A stretch of 64,000 bases of DNA from Streptomyces lydicus (GTDB lineage Bacteria > Actinomycetota > Actinomycetes > Streptomycetales > Streptomycetaceae): contig NZ_RDTE01000003.1 in the NCBI RefSeq assembly GCF_004125265.1, forward strand, positions 5,704,001-5,768,000, read 5' to 3'. Each line of letters starts with the position of its first letter. Position 1 is the first letter of the stretch. Positions 1 to 8,771 of this stretch are shown piece by piece. Both the position numbers and the translations under genes were made by a program. The notes under the pieces are model-generated. The model did not search any database. It saw only the letters and a program-made list of their open reading frames with translations, and was not told the DNA's origin.

Positions 1-57
1 CAGGAGGACGCCGCCAAGGCGGCCATCAACGAGGGCTGGGGCAAGGCCGTCGGCTGA
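1..57 (+). CDS. C-terminal end of an ABC transporter substrate-binding protein (partial)
   Basis: Only the last 18 codons are inside the window; they read in frame to a TGA at 55-57 and end in an alanine- and lysine-rich helix finishing with AVG. The next gene, on the same strand after about 40 bases, is an ABC permease, followed by a second permease and an ATPase. A solute-binding protein is the component missing from that set, so this fragment is inferred to be its C-terminus. The fragment itself is too short to identify a family or substrate. Confidence 0.6.
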   Translation, partial: QEDAAKAAINEGWGKAVG

Positions 58-98
58 CCCCCGCTCACCCCTCCCCGCCCCTTGGAGATCTCCCGCGT

Positions 99-992
99 AT
101 GAGTGACCGACCCGCGACGGACGCCGGCCCGCCCGGCCGCCCCCGCCGCAGCACCCGCCGCCTCCACTGGCCCGCCGTCCTGCCCTTCTTCGCCTTCCTC
201 GCGCTCTGCTTCGGCCTGCCGGCCGGCGCCCTGGTGTACGGGGCCTTCACCGCCACCGACCCGGCCACCGGCCACACCCACGCCACCCTCGACAACGTCC
301 GCCAGTCGCTCAAGGGCATCTACGCCACCGGCCTCGGCGGCAGCGTCCAGCTCTCCTTGCTCTGCGCCCTGCTGGCGACGCTCGGCGGTACCCTCATCGC
401 GCAGGCCGTCGTCGCCTCCCGGCGCCCCGCCCTGCGCCGCGCCGTGGTCGCCGCCTGCGGGGTGCTCGCCAACTTCTCCGGCGCCCCGCTCGCGTTCGCC
501 TTCGTCGCGACCCTCGGCACCACCGGCACCCTCACCCGGCTGCTGTCCCTGGACCACACCGGCTTCAGCCTCTACACCACCGCCGGACTGGTCCTGGCCT
601 ACCTGTACTTCATGATCCCGCTGATGGTGGTGACCGTGCTGCCCGCGCTCGACGGGCTGCGCACCCAGTGGCGGGAGGCCGCCGCCTCCTGCGGCGCCAC
701 CCGCGGCCAGTTCTGGCGGCACATCGGCCTCCCCGTCCTGCTGCCCTCGCTGCTCGGCGGCGCGGTGCTGCTCTTCGGCACCGCCTTCGCCTCGCACGCC
801 ACCGCCGCCGTCATGGTCGGCAGCTCGGTGCCGCTGATCACCGTGCAGATCTCCAACGCACTGGCCGGAAACGTCCTGGCCGGCCAGGAGAACCTGGCCC
901 TCGCCATGAGCCTCAACATGGTCGTCATCGCGCTGCTGGTGATGGCCGTGCAGATACCGCTGCAGCGCAGGAGCGCCCGATGGCTGGGATGA
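99..992 (+). CDS. ABC importer permease, first subunit
   Basis: 297-residue integral membrane protein. A basic, proline-rich cytoplasmic N-terminus of about 27 residues precedes the first hydrophobic segment (roughly residues 28-50), and about five more follow. The loop around residues 190-205 (REAAASCGATRGQFWRHIGL) fits the EAA motif that contacts the ATPase in binding-protein-dependent importers. It is the first of two different permeases in one operon and overlaps the second by 13 bases. The arrangement and the ATPase type resemble importers of the Fe3+/thiamine/polyamine/aminoethylphosphonate group, but the substrate cannot be read from the sequence. Confidence 0.85.
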   Translation: MSDRPATDAGPPGRPRRSTRRLHWPAVLPFFAFLALCFGLPAGALVYGAFTATDPATGHTHATLDNVRQSLKGIYATGLGGSVQLSLLCALLATLGGTLIAQAVVASRRPALRRAVVAACGVLANFSGAPLAFAFVATLGTTGTLTRLLSLDHTGFSLYTTAGLVLAYLYFMIPLMVVTVLPALDGLRTQWREAAASCGATRGQFWRHIGLPVLLPSLLGGAVLLFGTAFASHATAAVMVGSSVPLITVQISNALAGNVLAGQENLALAMSLNMVVIALLVMAVQIPLQRRSARWLG

Positions 993-1888
993 CCACCGCC
1001 GCGCAGCCGCCCGTGGCGCCGCCCCCGGACCGCGCCCCCGAGCCGCGCCCCGCGCCCCCCGCCCGCGGCCGCCGCCCCTACGGACGCCTCGCCGTCCTCC
1101 TCCTGGCGTTCCTCTACTTCGCCGTCCCCGTCGCCGCTTCCCTCTGGTTCACCGTCGACGACCCCGTCAAGGGCTTCTCCCTCGACGTCTACACCGGCCA
1201 TCTGGTCTCCGCCGACATGCTGGGCAGCCTGCTGCTCTCCGTCGAACTGGGGCTGGCCACCGTCGCGCTGGGCCTGCTGCTGGTCGTCCCCGCCATGGTC
1301 GTCGTCCATCTGCGGCTGCCCCGGCTGCGCCCGCTCGTCGAGATCGCGTGCATGACGCCGCTGGTCGTCCCGCCGATCGCGCTGGTCGCCGGGGTCAACA
1401 CGGTGCTGTCGTGGGCGCCTGACCTGGCGCGGACGCCCTTCTACCAGACCCTGATGGTCCTCCAGAACGAGAACTTCCCGCTCGTCCTCGTCCTGCTCTA
1501 CACCGTCATGTCGCTGCCGTTCCTCTACCGGTCGCTGGACGCCGGACTGCGCGCCGTCGACCTCAAGACGCTGGTCGAGGCCTCCCGCAGCCTGGGTGCC
1601 GGACGGCTGACCACGCTGGGGCGGGTGGTCGTGCCCAATCTGCGGCCCGCCGTCGTCAGCGGCGCGGTGCTCAGCCTGGCCATGGTGCTCGGCGAGTACA
1701 CCGTCGCCTCCGTGCTCGGCTACCGGCCGTTCGCCGTGTGGATGGTGGAGGTCGGAGGCGAGGAGGCCGAACTCGCCGGTGCCGCCGCCATGCTGAGCCT
1801 CTTCCTCACCTGGGGCCTGCTGCTTCTGCTCACCTTCTTGGCGGGCGGCCGGACCCGCCGGACCCGCCGGCAAAGGACGACGTCATGA
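980..1888 (+). CDS. ABC importer permease, second subunit
   Basis: 302-residue membrane protein with a proline-rich N-terminal tail and about six transmembrane segments. The EAA-type loop reads EASRSLGAGRLTTLGRVVVP. The ATG at 980 is preferred because GGAG at 969-972 sits at normal spacing; the in-frame ATG at 989 overlaps the previous stop as ATGA but lies too far from that site. The 3' end overlaps the ATPase gene in an ATGA, so the genes are translationally coupled. It should form a heterodimeric channel with the preceding permease; the substrate is unknown. Confidence 0.85.
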   Translation: MAGMTTAAQPPVAPPPDRAPEPRPAPPARGRRPYGRLAVLLLAFLYFAVPVAASLWFTVDDPVKGFSLDVYTGHLVSADMLGSLLLSVELGLATVALGLLLVVPAMVVVHLRLPRLRPLVEIACMTPLVVPPIALVAGVNTVLSWAPDLARTPFYQTLMVLQNENFPLVLVLLYTVMSLPFLYRSLDAGLRAVDLKTLVEASRSLGAGRLTTLGRVVVPNLRPAVVSGAVLSLAMVLGEYTVASVLGYRPFAVWMVEVGGEEAELAGAAAMLSLFLTWGLLLLLTFLAGGRTRRTRRQRTTS

Positions 1889-2940
1889 CCGTACCCGTAC
1901 ACCTCAAGGGGCTGCGCCGGAGCTTCGGCGCGACCACCGCGCTGGACGGCCTCGACCTGGAGATCGCGCCCGGCGAGATGGTCGCCCTGCTCGGCCCGTC
2001 CGGCTGCGGCAAGACCACCGCGCTGCGCATCGTCGCGGGCTTCGAGACCGCCGACGGCGGCGAGCTCACCATGGACGGCGAGGACGTCACCCACGTCCCC
2101 GCGCACCGCCGCGGCATCGGCATGGTCTTCCAGTCCTACAGCCTCTTCCCCAACATGACGGCCGCCCAGAACATCGGCTACGGCCTGCGGGTGCGGGGGT
2201 CCGCCGCCGCCGAACGCACCGCCCGCGCGGCGGAGTTGCTGGAGCTGGTCGGCCTGCCAGGACGGGAGGACCACTATCCGCACCAGCTCTCCGGCGGCCA
2301 GCAGCAGCGCGTCGCGCTGGCCCGCGCGCTCGCCGTCCGCCCGCGCGTCCTGCTCCTGGACGAGCCGCTGTCCGCGCTCGACGCCAAGGTGCGGCTCAGC
2401 CTGCGCGAGGAGATCCGGCGTATCCAGCTCGAACTCGGCATCACCACGGTCTTCGTCACCCACGACCAGGAGGAGGCGCTGTCGATGGCCGACCGCGTCG
2501 CCGTGATGCGGGGCGGGCGGCTCGAACAGTGCGCCGCCCCCGCCGAGTTGTACGAACGCCCGGCGACCCCGTTCGTCGCGGAGTTCGTCGGCACCATGAA
2601 CCGCCTGCCCGGCACCGTCAGGGACGGCGGGGTGGTGGAGCTGTTCGGCCGCCGTCTGCCGGTCCACGGGGAGGCACCGGGCGGCAGTGCGGGCCGTGCG
2701 GTCGAGGTGCTGCTGCGGCCGGAAGGTCTCGCCGTCCGTACGGACGCGGGCGCGGAGGGGATGTCCGCGACCGTACGGGTGGCGACCTTCCTGGGCGCCA
2801 CCACCCGGCTGCACCTGACCACCGAGACCGGCGTCCCGCTCAAGGCCGATGTGCCCAGTTGGGAGGCCGGCGAGCTGACACCGGGCGCACGGTGCACGGT
2901 CACACCGCACGAGAAGCCGGTGCTGGTGACGGACTGCTGA
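1885..2940 (+). CDS. ABC importer ATPase with TOBE-type C-terminus (PotA/FbpC-like)
   Basis: 351-residue ATPase. Visible motifs are Walker A GPSGCGKTT (residues 37-45), signature LSGGQQQR (135-142), Walker B LLLDEP (156-161) and the H-loop VTHDQEEA near 192. The last ~100 residues resemble the TOBE substrate/regulatory domain of polyamine, iron and sulfate importers. It energises the two preceding permeases at the inner face of the membrane. The start overlaps the previous stop as ATGA. It is the last gene of the operon: its stop codon lies inside a hairpin. Confidence 0.9.
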   Translation: MTVPVHLKGLRRSFGATTALDGLDLEIAPGEMVALLGPSGCGKTTALRIVAGFETADGGELTMDGEDVTHVPAHRRGIGMVFQSYSLFPNMTAAQNIGYGLRVRGSAAAERTARAAELLELVGLPGREDHYPHQLSGGQQQRVALARALAVRPRVLLLDEPLSALDAKVRLSLREEIRRIQLELGITTVFVTHDQEEALSMADRVAVMRGGRLEQCAAPAELYERPATPFVAEFVGTMNRLPGTVRDGGVVELFGRRLPVHGEAPGGSAGRAVEVLLRPEGLAVRTDAGAEGMSATVRVATFLGATTRLHLTTETGVPLKADVPSWEAGELTPGARCTVTPHEKPVLVTDC

Positions 2941-2970
2941 GCGGGACTTCACCGGGGGGAGTCCCGCTCA
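2938..2970 (+). terminator. Hairpin at the end of the ABC importer operon
   Basis: TGAGCGGGACT pairs with AGTCCCGCTCA (11 bp) around an 11-base loop; the left arm contains the TGA stop of the ATPase gene. There is no U-run, as is common for Streptomyces terminators. It separates the operon from convergent murA. Confidence 0.65.
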
Positions 2971-3067
2971 GCTCCTGCGGGGGCCGGGGGAGCGGCAAAA
3001 GGCCGCTCTCCCTCCGGCGCTCGATCGGCAGGGCGGCCGTCCGCCCGGCCGGTCGGGCGCCGCTCGC

Positions 3068-4414
3068 TCAGTTCGGCAGCGCGCCGTTCGGCAGTTCGAC
3101 GTCGGCACCCAGCTCCACGAGCTTCTCCATGAAGTTCTCGTAGCCGCGGTTGATCAGGTCGATGCCGTGCACCCGGGAGGTGCCCTGCGCCGCCAGTGCC
3201 GCGATCAGGTACGAGAAGCCGCCGCGCAGGTCGGGGATGACCAGGTCGGAGCCCTGCAGCTTGGTCGGTCCGGAGACGACCGCGGAGTGCAGGAAGTTGC
3301 GCTGCCCGAAGCGGCAGGCGCTGCCGCCCAGGCACTCCCGGTAGAGCTGGATGTGCGCGCCCATCTGGTTGAGCGCGGAGGTGAAGCCGAGCCGGGACTC
3401 GTAGACCGTCTCGTGCACGATCGACAGGCCCGACGCCTGGGTCAGCGCGACGACCAGCGGCTGCTGCCAGTCGGTCTGGAAGCCGGGGTGGACGTCGGTC
3501 TCCAGGGCGATGGCGTTGAGCAGGCCGCCCGGGTGCCAGAAGCGGATGCCCTCGTCGCCGATCTCGAAGGCGCCGCCGACCCGGCGGAAGGTGTTGAGGA
3601 AGGTCATCATCGACCGCTGCTGCGCGCCGCGGACGAAGATGTTGCCCTCGGTGGCCAGCGCGGCGGACGCCCAGGAGGCGGCCTCCAGGCGGTCCGGGAG
3701 GGCGCGGTGGGTGTAGCCGTCGAGCTTGTCGACACCGGTGATCCGGATCGTCCGGTCGGTGTCCATGGAGATGATCGCGCCCATCTTCTGCAGCACGCAG
3801 ATGAGGTCCTCGATCTCCGGCTCCACGGCGGCGTTCGACAGCTCGGTGACGCCCTCGGCCAGGACGGCCGTCAGCAGCACCTGCTCGGTCGAGCCGACCG
3901 ACGGGTACGGCAGCCGGATCTTGGTGCCGCGCAGGCGGTGCGGGGCCTCCAGATACTGGCCGTCGGCGCGCTTCTCGATCGTCGCGCCGAACTGGCGCAG
4001 CACGTCGAAGTGGAAGTCGACCGGGCGGCCGCCGATGTCGCAGCCGCCCAGGCCCGGGATGAAGGCGTGGCCGAGGCGGTGCAGCAGCGGGCCGCAGAAC
4101 AGGATCGGGATCCGCGAGGAGCCCGCGTGCGCGTCGATGTCCGCGACGTTGGCGCTCTCCACGTGGGACGGGTCGAGGACCAGTTCGCCCGGCTCGTCAC
4201 CGGGGCCGACCGTGACGCCGTGCAGCTGCAGCAGTCCGCGCACCACACGTACGTCGCGAATATCGGGCACGTTGCGCAGCCGGCTGGGGCCGCTGCCGAG
4301 GAGGGCGGCGACCATGGCCTTGGGCACAAGGTTCTTCGCGCCGCGAACCCGGATCTCGCCCTCGAGCGGGGTGCCGCCGTGGACAAGCAGTACGTCGTCA
4401 GTAGAGACGGTCAT
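3068..4414 (-). CDS. murA: UDP-N-acetylglucosamine 1-carboxyvinyltransferase
   Basis: 448-residue enzyme of the EPSP-synthase fold. MurA transfers enolpyruvate from PEP to UDP-GlcNAc, the first committed step of peptidoglycan synthesis in the cytoplasm. The N-terminal RGAKNLVPKAMVAALL and the catalytic loop GLGGCDIGGRPVDFH are visible. The loop Cys, about residue 125, is the residue alkylated by fosfomycin in related enzymes; mycobacteria carry Asp there, so this version is predicted to be of the sensitive type. The start at 4414 (MTVSTDD) is preferred over an ATG 36 codons upstream because homology begins there. It is divergent from yqgE, as I recall for S. coelicolor SCO2949/2948. Confidence 0.93.
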   Translation of the reverse strand: MTVSTDDVLLVHGGTPLEGEIRVRGAKNLVPKAMVAALLGSGPSRLRNVPDIRDVRVVRGLLQLHGVTVGPGDEPGELVLDPSHVESANVADIDAHAGSSRIPILFCGPLLHRLGHAFIPGLGGCDIGGRPVDFHFDVLRQFGATIEKRADGQYLEAPHRLRGTKIRLPYPSVGSTEQVLLTAVLAEGVTELSNAAVEPEIEDLICVLQKMGAIISMDTDRTIRITGVDKLDGYTHRALPDRLEAASWASAALATEGNIFVRGAQQRSMMTFLNTFRRVGGAFEIGDEGIRFWHPGGLLNAIALETDVHPGFQTDWQQPLVVALTQASGLSIVHETVYESRLGFTSALNQMGAHIQLYRECLGGSACRFGQRNFLHSAVVSGPTKLQGSDLVIPDLRGGFSYLIAALAAQGTSRVHGIDLINRGYENFMEKLVELGADVELPNGALPN

Positions 4415-4709
4415 GGATCTCGCGTTCCTGGAGACGGGCAGGGGCCAAGCTGAAATGGTAAGGGCGGGCGGGGGTGAGTCCGTAGACCCGTGCGGTCTCC
4501 GGGCATGTAATGGCTTTGTCACAACACGCTCCGCTACGGTCCGCCTTTGATCTGTAATCGACTTTTGCCGGGAAACGCCAGGGATGTCGCGAATGGCCGC
4601 TCCGGTGCCGGGGCGTGCGCCGGTGCTGCCGCCGTACGCCCTGCCCTGCTCTCGCCCGGGTCCGGGCGTTGACTCCCCGCTCCGGGCAGAAGTGCGGGAT
4701 CATGTGGCC

Positions 4710-5381
4710 ATGACCGAGGTGTCCTCGCTCACAGGGCGGCTTCTTGTCGCGACGCCCGCGCTCGCCGATCCGAACTTCGACCGCGCGGTGGTGCTCCTCC
4801 TCGACCACGACGAGGAGGGCTCCCTCGGCGTGGTCCTCAACCGCCCCACGCCGGTCGGCGTCGCGGACATCCTCGCGCCCTGGGCGGCGCTGGCCGGTGA
4901 GCCGGGGGTGGTCTTCCAGGGCGGTCCGGTCTCGCTGGACTCGGCGCTCGGGGTGGCCGTGGTGCCCGGCGGGCTGTCCGGCGAGGGCGGCATCCCGTCG
5001 GTGGACAGCGGCGCCCGGGCGGGCGGCGACGGCGCGGAGACGGCCGGGGTGCCGGCAGCGGACCGGACGGGCGTGCCGTCGGGTGACGAGCCGCTGGGCT
5101 GGCGCAGGGTGCACGGCGCGATCGGGCTGGTCGATCTGGAGGCCCCGCCGGAACTCCTCGCGGCGGTCCTCGGCAGCCTGCGGATCTTCGCCGGGTACGC
5201 GGGCTGGGGCCCGGGCCAGCTGGAGGACGAACTGGTCGAGGGCGCCTGGTACGTCGTCGAGTCCGAGCCCGGCGATGTCTCCTCGCCCGACCCCGAGCAG
5301 CTGTGGCGCGCGGTGCTGCGCCGCCAGCGCAACGAGCTGGCGATGGTGGCCACGTATCCGGACGATCCGTCGCTGAACTGA
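4710..5381 (+). CDS. YqgE/AlgH family protein (DUF179)
   Basis: 223 residues. The N-terminus LTGRLLVATPALADPNFDRA, the GVVLNRPT motif and the FQGGPV motif are typical of YqgE/AlgH; the C-terminal half contains the family's FAGYAGWGPGQLE. The family's molecular role is not established. It is longer than the usual ~190 residues because of a Gly/Ala/Asp-rich low-complexity insert at about residues 90-130. The ATG at 4710 is chosen because family similarity starts immediately. The last five codons and the stop form the first unit of a 15-bp tandem array. Confidence 0.88.
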   Translation: MTEVSSLTGRLLVATPALADPNFDRAVVLLLDHDEEGSLGVVLNRPTPVGVADILAPWAALAGEPGVVFQGGPVSLDSALGVAVVPGGLSGEGGIPSVDSGARAGGDGAETAGVPAADRTGVPSGDEPLGWRRVHGAIGLVDLEAPPELLAAVLGSLRIFAGYAGWGPGQLEDELVEGAWYVVESEPGDVSSPDPEQLWRAVLRRQRNELAMVATYPDDPSLN

Positions 5382-5470
5382 CTGTCGCCGAGCCGATCGT
5401 CACCGAGCCTGCCGTCACCGACCCTGCCGTCGCCCACCCGACCGTCGCTGAACCGGCCCTTGCCCGTCGG
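5366..5470 (+). repeat. Seven-unit degenerate 15-bp tandem repeat across the yqgE stop
   Basis: Seven consecutive 15-base units fill this interval, for example TCCGTCGCTGAACTG, ATCGTCACCGAGCCT, GCCGTCACCGACCCT and ACCGTCGCTGAACCG. The first unit encodes the last residues and stop of the YqgE protein. Read through, the remainder would encode a variable pentapeptide of the form x-V-x-E-P. The unit length is a multiple of three. Confidence 0.85.
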
Positions 5471-5636
5471 GCGGCGGGCCGGCGGGCGCGTCGCGGGCCG
5501 GATTTGGTTGACGACTTGATTATTGTGACGGCTTCGTCATGCGGAATTGTCGGACCCCGTCGCTATGGTTCGAGACGACAGGGGACGGTGCGTGGCCACG
5601 TCGGCGGGCCGCGCTGGACAAGCGGGGGAGAGCGCC

Positions 5637-6317
5637 ATGCACAGGCCGAGCCTGCCCGAGGACCTGGACCATCCGGAGCACCTGTGGGCGCGCGCCGCGA
5701 CGCTGGCGGTGGTGGCGGCCGCCATGGACGACTGGGACGAATTCTCCTGGAGCGACCGCGGATTGCAGTGCTGGAACGACGGCGGAAGCTACTGGTGGCG
5801 GCTGAAGCTCTACGAGGACGGCCGGGCCCTGCTCTGCGGCCAGGACTCCGACGGCAGCCACACCCACAGCGGCGGCCGCCCCGTCGACTTCCTGGCCGGC
5901 GGCCCCGCCTGGCTGCCCCGTGAGCAGCTGCGCGAGGACGCCGAGGGAAACCTCTTCGGTTTCGTCTACTGGTGGCAGGACGGCGCCTGGGCCCGCGCGC
6001 CGTACCCCGAGAAGCTGCCGGACGACGGCCTGGAGACGGCCATGGGCTGGGTCGCGCCCGGTGACGAGGCGGTCAGGGAGATCGCCGAGGGCCTGGTGGC
6101 CCGCACGGAGACCGAGGTCGACGCCGAGGCGGCGGTCCGCGCCTTCCTCGCCGCCGCCGGGGCCCGCAGGGTCGGCGCCCAGGACATCACCACCCTCCTG
6201 GACGCGGTCTGCGGCCAGGACTGCTGGTACGAGGTCCGCCCGGACGCCGCCCTGGCCTTCGCCGCACAACTGGGCCTGACGGCCGGGTCCCGGGGCGGGG
6301 TGGCGGTGGCTTCGTAG
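5637..6317 (+). CDS. Conserved hypothetical protein, tryptophan-rich N-terminal half
   Basis: 226 residues, soluble by composition and strongly acidic, with many Trp and Asp residues in the first 130 positions (DDWDEFSWSD, YWWRLKLYEDG, FGFVYWWQDGAW). No family is recognised. The ATG at 5637 has a GGGGGAG ribosome-binding site 7 bases upstream. The N-terminal half reads like a compact beta-rich fold; the C-terminal part (after about residue 140) is helical. It stands between yqgE and a convergent LysR gene with no clear operon partner. Confidence 0.7.
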   Translation: MHRPSLPEDLDHPEHLWARAATLAVVAAAMDDWDEFSWSDRGLQCWNDGGSYWWRLKLYEDGRALLCGQDSDGSHTHSGGRPVDFLAGGPAWLPREQLREDAEGNLFGFVYWWQDGAWARAPYPEKLPDDGLETAMGWVAPGDEAVREIAEGLVARTETEVDAEAAVRAFLAAAGARRVGAQDITTLLDAVCGQDCWYEVRPDAALAFAAQLGLTAGSRGGVAVAS

Positions 6318-6360
6318 CGGAGGCGACCCCCGGTGCGCGTCCCCGGCAGGGGCGGGCCCG

Positions 6361-6384
6361 TCACTGTCACCGTCACTGTCACCG
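6361..6384. repeat. 12-bp direct duplication containing the LysR stop codon
   Basis: Two perfect copies of TCACTGTCACCG. On the minus strand the LysR gene ends in the second copy, and the duplication gives further in-frame stops (TGA CAG TGA CGG TGA and so on). Confidence 0.8.
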
Positions 6385-7458
6385 GCCGTCGGTCGCCGCC
6401 CTGGTCCGGGCCGCCAGGGCGAAGAAGCGCTCGGCCGGCGGATGGGCATCGCGGGCCGGCAGCGCCAGGTGGACGGGCACGGCCGGCGCGTTCTTCAGCC
6501 GGAGGTAGCGGATCCCCGGGTGGGTGTGCCGCCGGGCCACCGGCTCCGGGGCCACCCCGACACCGTGCCCGGCGGCGACCGCCTCCAGCCACTCGTCGAC
6601 ATTGCCCGCGGTGCAGGACAGTTGGGGCCGCCGGCCGGCGGGCCACAGCTCCGGCCGGGTGCTGCCCGTGACGGTGTTCACCACCAGCGGCAGCCCGGCC
6701 AGCTCGGCCCAGTCCAGCACCCGGCGGCGGGCCACGGCGCGAAGGGCCGCCGCCCGGGCGTCCGTGAGGTGGTCCTTCCCCGCGCGGCCCGGTGTGCGTC
6801 CGCCCGTACGGCTTCCCGCGGCGAGCGGCATACGGGGCACCGCCGCCACCCGTGGCTCATGGAGCAGGGCCGTGGTGCGCAGTCCGGCGCCTTGGGGGAC
6901 CTCGCCGCGCAGCACCGCGATATCCGACTCCCCGGTCTCCAGTCCGGCGAGCGGGGAGTCGCGGCGCACCAGCCGGACGCCGGCGCCGGTCGCCGCCTCG
7001 AAGTCCGCGATGAGAGCGGTGCAGGCGGCGGGCAGCAGCGAGGTGAAGCCCAGCCGCAGGACCGCGGGCCCGGTGGACGAGCGCAGCACGTCGGCCAGCC
7101 GGGACAGCAGTGGTGCGAGGTCGGCGTGGAGCCGGCGGCCGGCGTCGGTGAGCTCGACCCGGCGGGTCGTACGGTCCAGCAACCGGGTGCCGACCAGGCT
7201 CTCCAGCGCGCGAACGGTCCGGGTCAGTGCGGGCTGGCCGATCCGCAGCCGGTCGGCGGCATGGGTGAAGCTGCGCTCCTCGGCCACGGCGGCGAAGCCG
7301 CGCAGGTGCCGCAGCTCGATGCCGTCGAGGGCCTGGAGGGCTGAGCCGGAGTCCACGTTCACGCCGGTCCCGGAACCGGAGGCGGCGTCAGAGCCGGAGT
7401 CGAAGCCCAAGTCGGAGACCAAGCGGGAGCCGGAGTCGGAGTCGGTGGCGTCATTCAT
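6379..7458 (-). CDS. LysR-family transcriptional regulator
   Basis: 359 residues from the ATG at 7458. The winged helix-turn-helix lies at about residues 45-105 (LRHLRGFAAVAEERSFTHAA ... GQPALTRTVRALESLVGTRL), followed by the usual effector-binding domain. Ahead of the HTH is an unusual ~40-residue Ser/Asp/Gly-rich segment (DSDSGS, DSGSD, SGSGTG); an internal start nearer the HTH is possible. It is divergent from the MFS exporter gene at 7590 across a ~130-base region, the normal LysR arrangement, so it probably controls that exporter. The effector is unknown. Confidence 0.88.
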   Translation of the reverse strand: MNDATDSDSGSRLVSDLGFDSGSDAASGSGTGVNVDSGSALQALDGIELRHLRGFAAVAEERSFTHAADRLRIGQPALTRTVRALESLVGTRLLDRTTRRVELTDAGRRLHADLAPLLSRLADVLRSSTGPAVLRLGFTSLLPAACTALIADFEAATGAGVRLVRRDSPLAGLETGESDIAVLRGEVPQGAGLRTTALLHEPRVAAVPRMPLAAGSRTGGRTPGRAGKDHLTDARAAALRAVARRRVLDWAELAGLPLVVNTVTGSTRPELWPAGRRPQLSCTAGNVDEWLEAVAAGHGVGVAPEPVARRHTHPGIRYLRLKNAPAVPVHLALPARDAHPPAERFFALAARTRAATDGR

Positions 7459-7589
7459 GCCGCGCCAGCATAAGTGCACCCCGCCGGGCATTTCCCCGCG
7501 CATGCGGAGACTCCCTACGTTTCATCCGTCGGTTCACCCCGGGGCGGGGGACTCTCCAGCGCCCCGGACGATCAGGGGAGTTGAGCGCG

Positions 7590-8771
7590 GTGCGCAAGGT
7601 CGGGCTGCTGACGCTGGGGGCCTTCACCCTCGGCCTGGACGCGTATGTGATGGCAGGGGTGCTGCCGGTCCTTGCGGACGACATCGGGACCCGGGTGGCA
7701 CTGGCGGGGCAGCTGGTCACGGTCTTCACGCTCGCGTACGCGCTCTCCGCGCCCCTGGTCGCCGGGCTGCTCTCCGGAGTCCGGCCGCGGGCGCTGATCC
7801 TGGCCGCGCTGGCGGTCTTCACACTCGGCAACGGCGCGACGGCCCTGGCCCCCTCGCTGGGGACGCTGCTCCTCGCCCGGGCCGTCGCGGGCGCCGGTGC
7901 CGGGGTCTACTCGGCGCTGTCCACGGCGGCGGCCGCCGCACTCGTGCCGCCCGAGCGGCGCGGCCGGGCCCTGGCCCTGGTGATGGGCGGCATGAGCGCG
8001 GGCACCGTACTGGGCGTACCGATCGGGGTGCTGCTGGCCGAGCACACCGGCTGGCGGGCCACGATGTGGCTGCTGACGGGGCTCGGCGCCGGTGCGCTCG
8101 CCGGGCTGGCGGCGCTGCTGCCGACGGTCCCGGCCGAGCCCGTGGTGCCGGTACGCGCCCGGCTGACGGCCCTCACGGACCGCGCGGTGGCCCCCGTCGT
8201 GGCGGTGTCCTTCCTGGCCGCGGTGGCCAGTCTCGGGCTGTACACCTACCTCGCGCCGGTACTGGCCGCGGCGGGCGGGGTCGGCGAGGTGGCCCCGTAC
8301 CTGTGGGCCTGGGGCGCCGGCGGGGTGCTGGGCAGTGTGCTGGCCGGGCCGCTGGTGGACCGCACGGGGCGGGCGCGGCTGCTGACCGGCGGGGTGCTGG
8401 CGGTGATCGTGCCGGCGCTGGCGCTGCTGCCGGTGCTGGCCTCCGTGGCGCTGCCCGGCGCGGTGGCCGCACTGGTGGCGTGGGGCGCGGCGGGCTGGGC
8501 ACTGCAGGTCCCCCAGCAGCACCGGTTGCTGGCGCTGCGCGCCGAGCGCGGCACCATCGCCCTCGCCCTGAACAACTCGGCCCTCTACCTGGGCAGCGCG
8601 GTCGGCTCGGCGCTCGGCGGGCTGGCGCTCGGGGCGGGACTTGCGCCCTGCGCGCTGCCGTGGGTGGCCGCCGGGGTGGCGGCGGCGGGTCTCGCGCTCC
8701 ACCTGGTGGCGGGCCGACGCTCCCGGGTGGTGTCGGGCGTGAGTACCCTTGGCTGTTATGAGCACTCTTGA
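7590..8771 (+). CDS. MFS exporter, DHA1 type
   Basis: 393 residues, about twelve transmembrane segments, with no cytoplasmic N-terminal tail. The motif after TM2 (LSGVRPR) and the strong GAGAGVYSA segment in TM4-5 fit drug:H+ antiporter family 1. The GTG at 7590 is chosen because GGGGAG at 7575-7580 gives 9-base spacing; a TTG at 7581 would abut the ribosome-binding site. It is divergent from the LysR gene, so it is probably a regulated efflux pump of unknown substrate. Its last 14 bases overlap the next gene in another frame. Confidence 0.87.
   Translation: MRKVGLLTLGAFTLGLDAYVMAGVLPVLADDIGTRVALAGQLVTVFTLAYALSAPLVAGLLSGVRPRALILAALAVFTLGNGATALAPSLGTLLLARAVAGAGAGVYSALSTAAAAALVPPERRGRALALVMGGMSAGTVLGVPIGVLLAEHTGWRATMWLLTGLGAGALAGLAALLPTVPAEPVVPVRARLTALTDRAVAPVVAVSFLAAVASLGLYTYLAPVLAAAGGVGEVAPYLWAWGAGGVLGSVLAGPLVDRTGRARLLTGGVLAVIVPALALLPVLASVALPGAVAALVAWGAAGWALQVPQQHRLLALRAERGTIALALNNSALYLGSAVGSALGGLALGAGLAPCALPWVAAGVAAAGLALHLVAGRRSRVVSGVSTLGCYEHS

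Noticed and set aside
599..1873. 424-codon minus-strand frame opposite the ABC permeases
   Set aside because: Gln/Gly/Asp/Arg-rich shadow of the two real permease genes; no domain and no ribosome-binding site.
5303..5923. 206-codon frame over the yqgE end and the next gene
   Set aside because: It reads through the 15-bp array and then in the wrong frame of the gene at 5637; no start site supports it.
6524..8761. 745-codon plus-strand frame across the LysR and MFS genes
   Set aside because: It runs antisense to a clear LysR gene and out of frame with a clear MFS gene.
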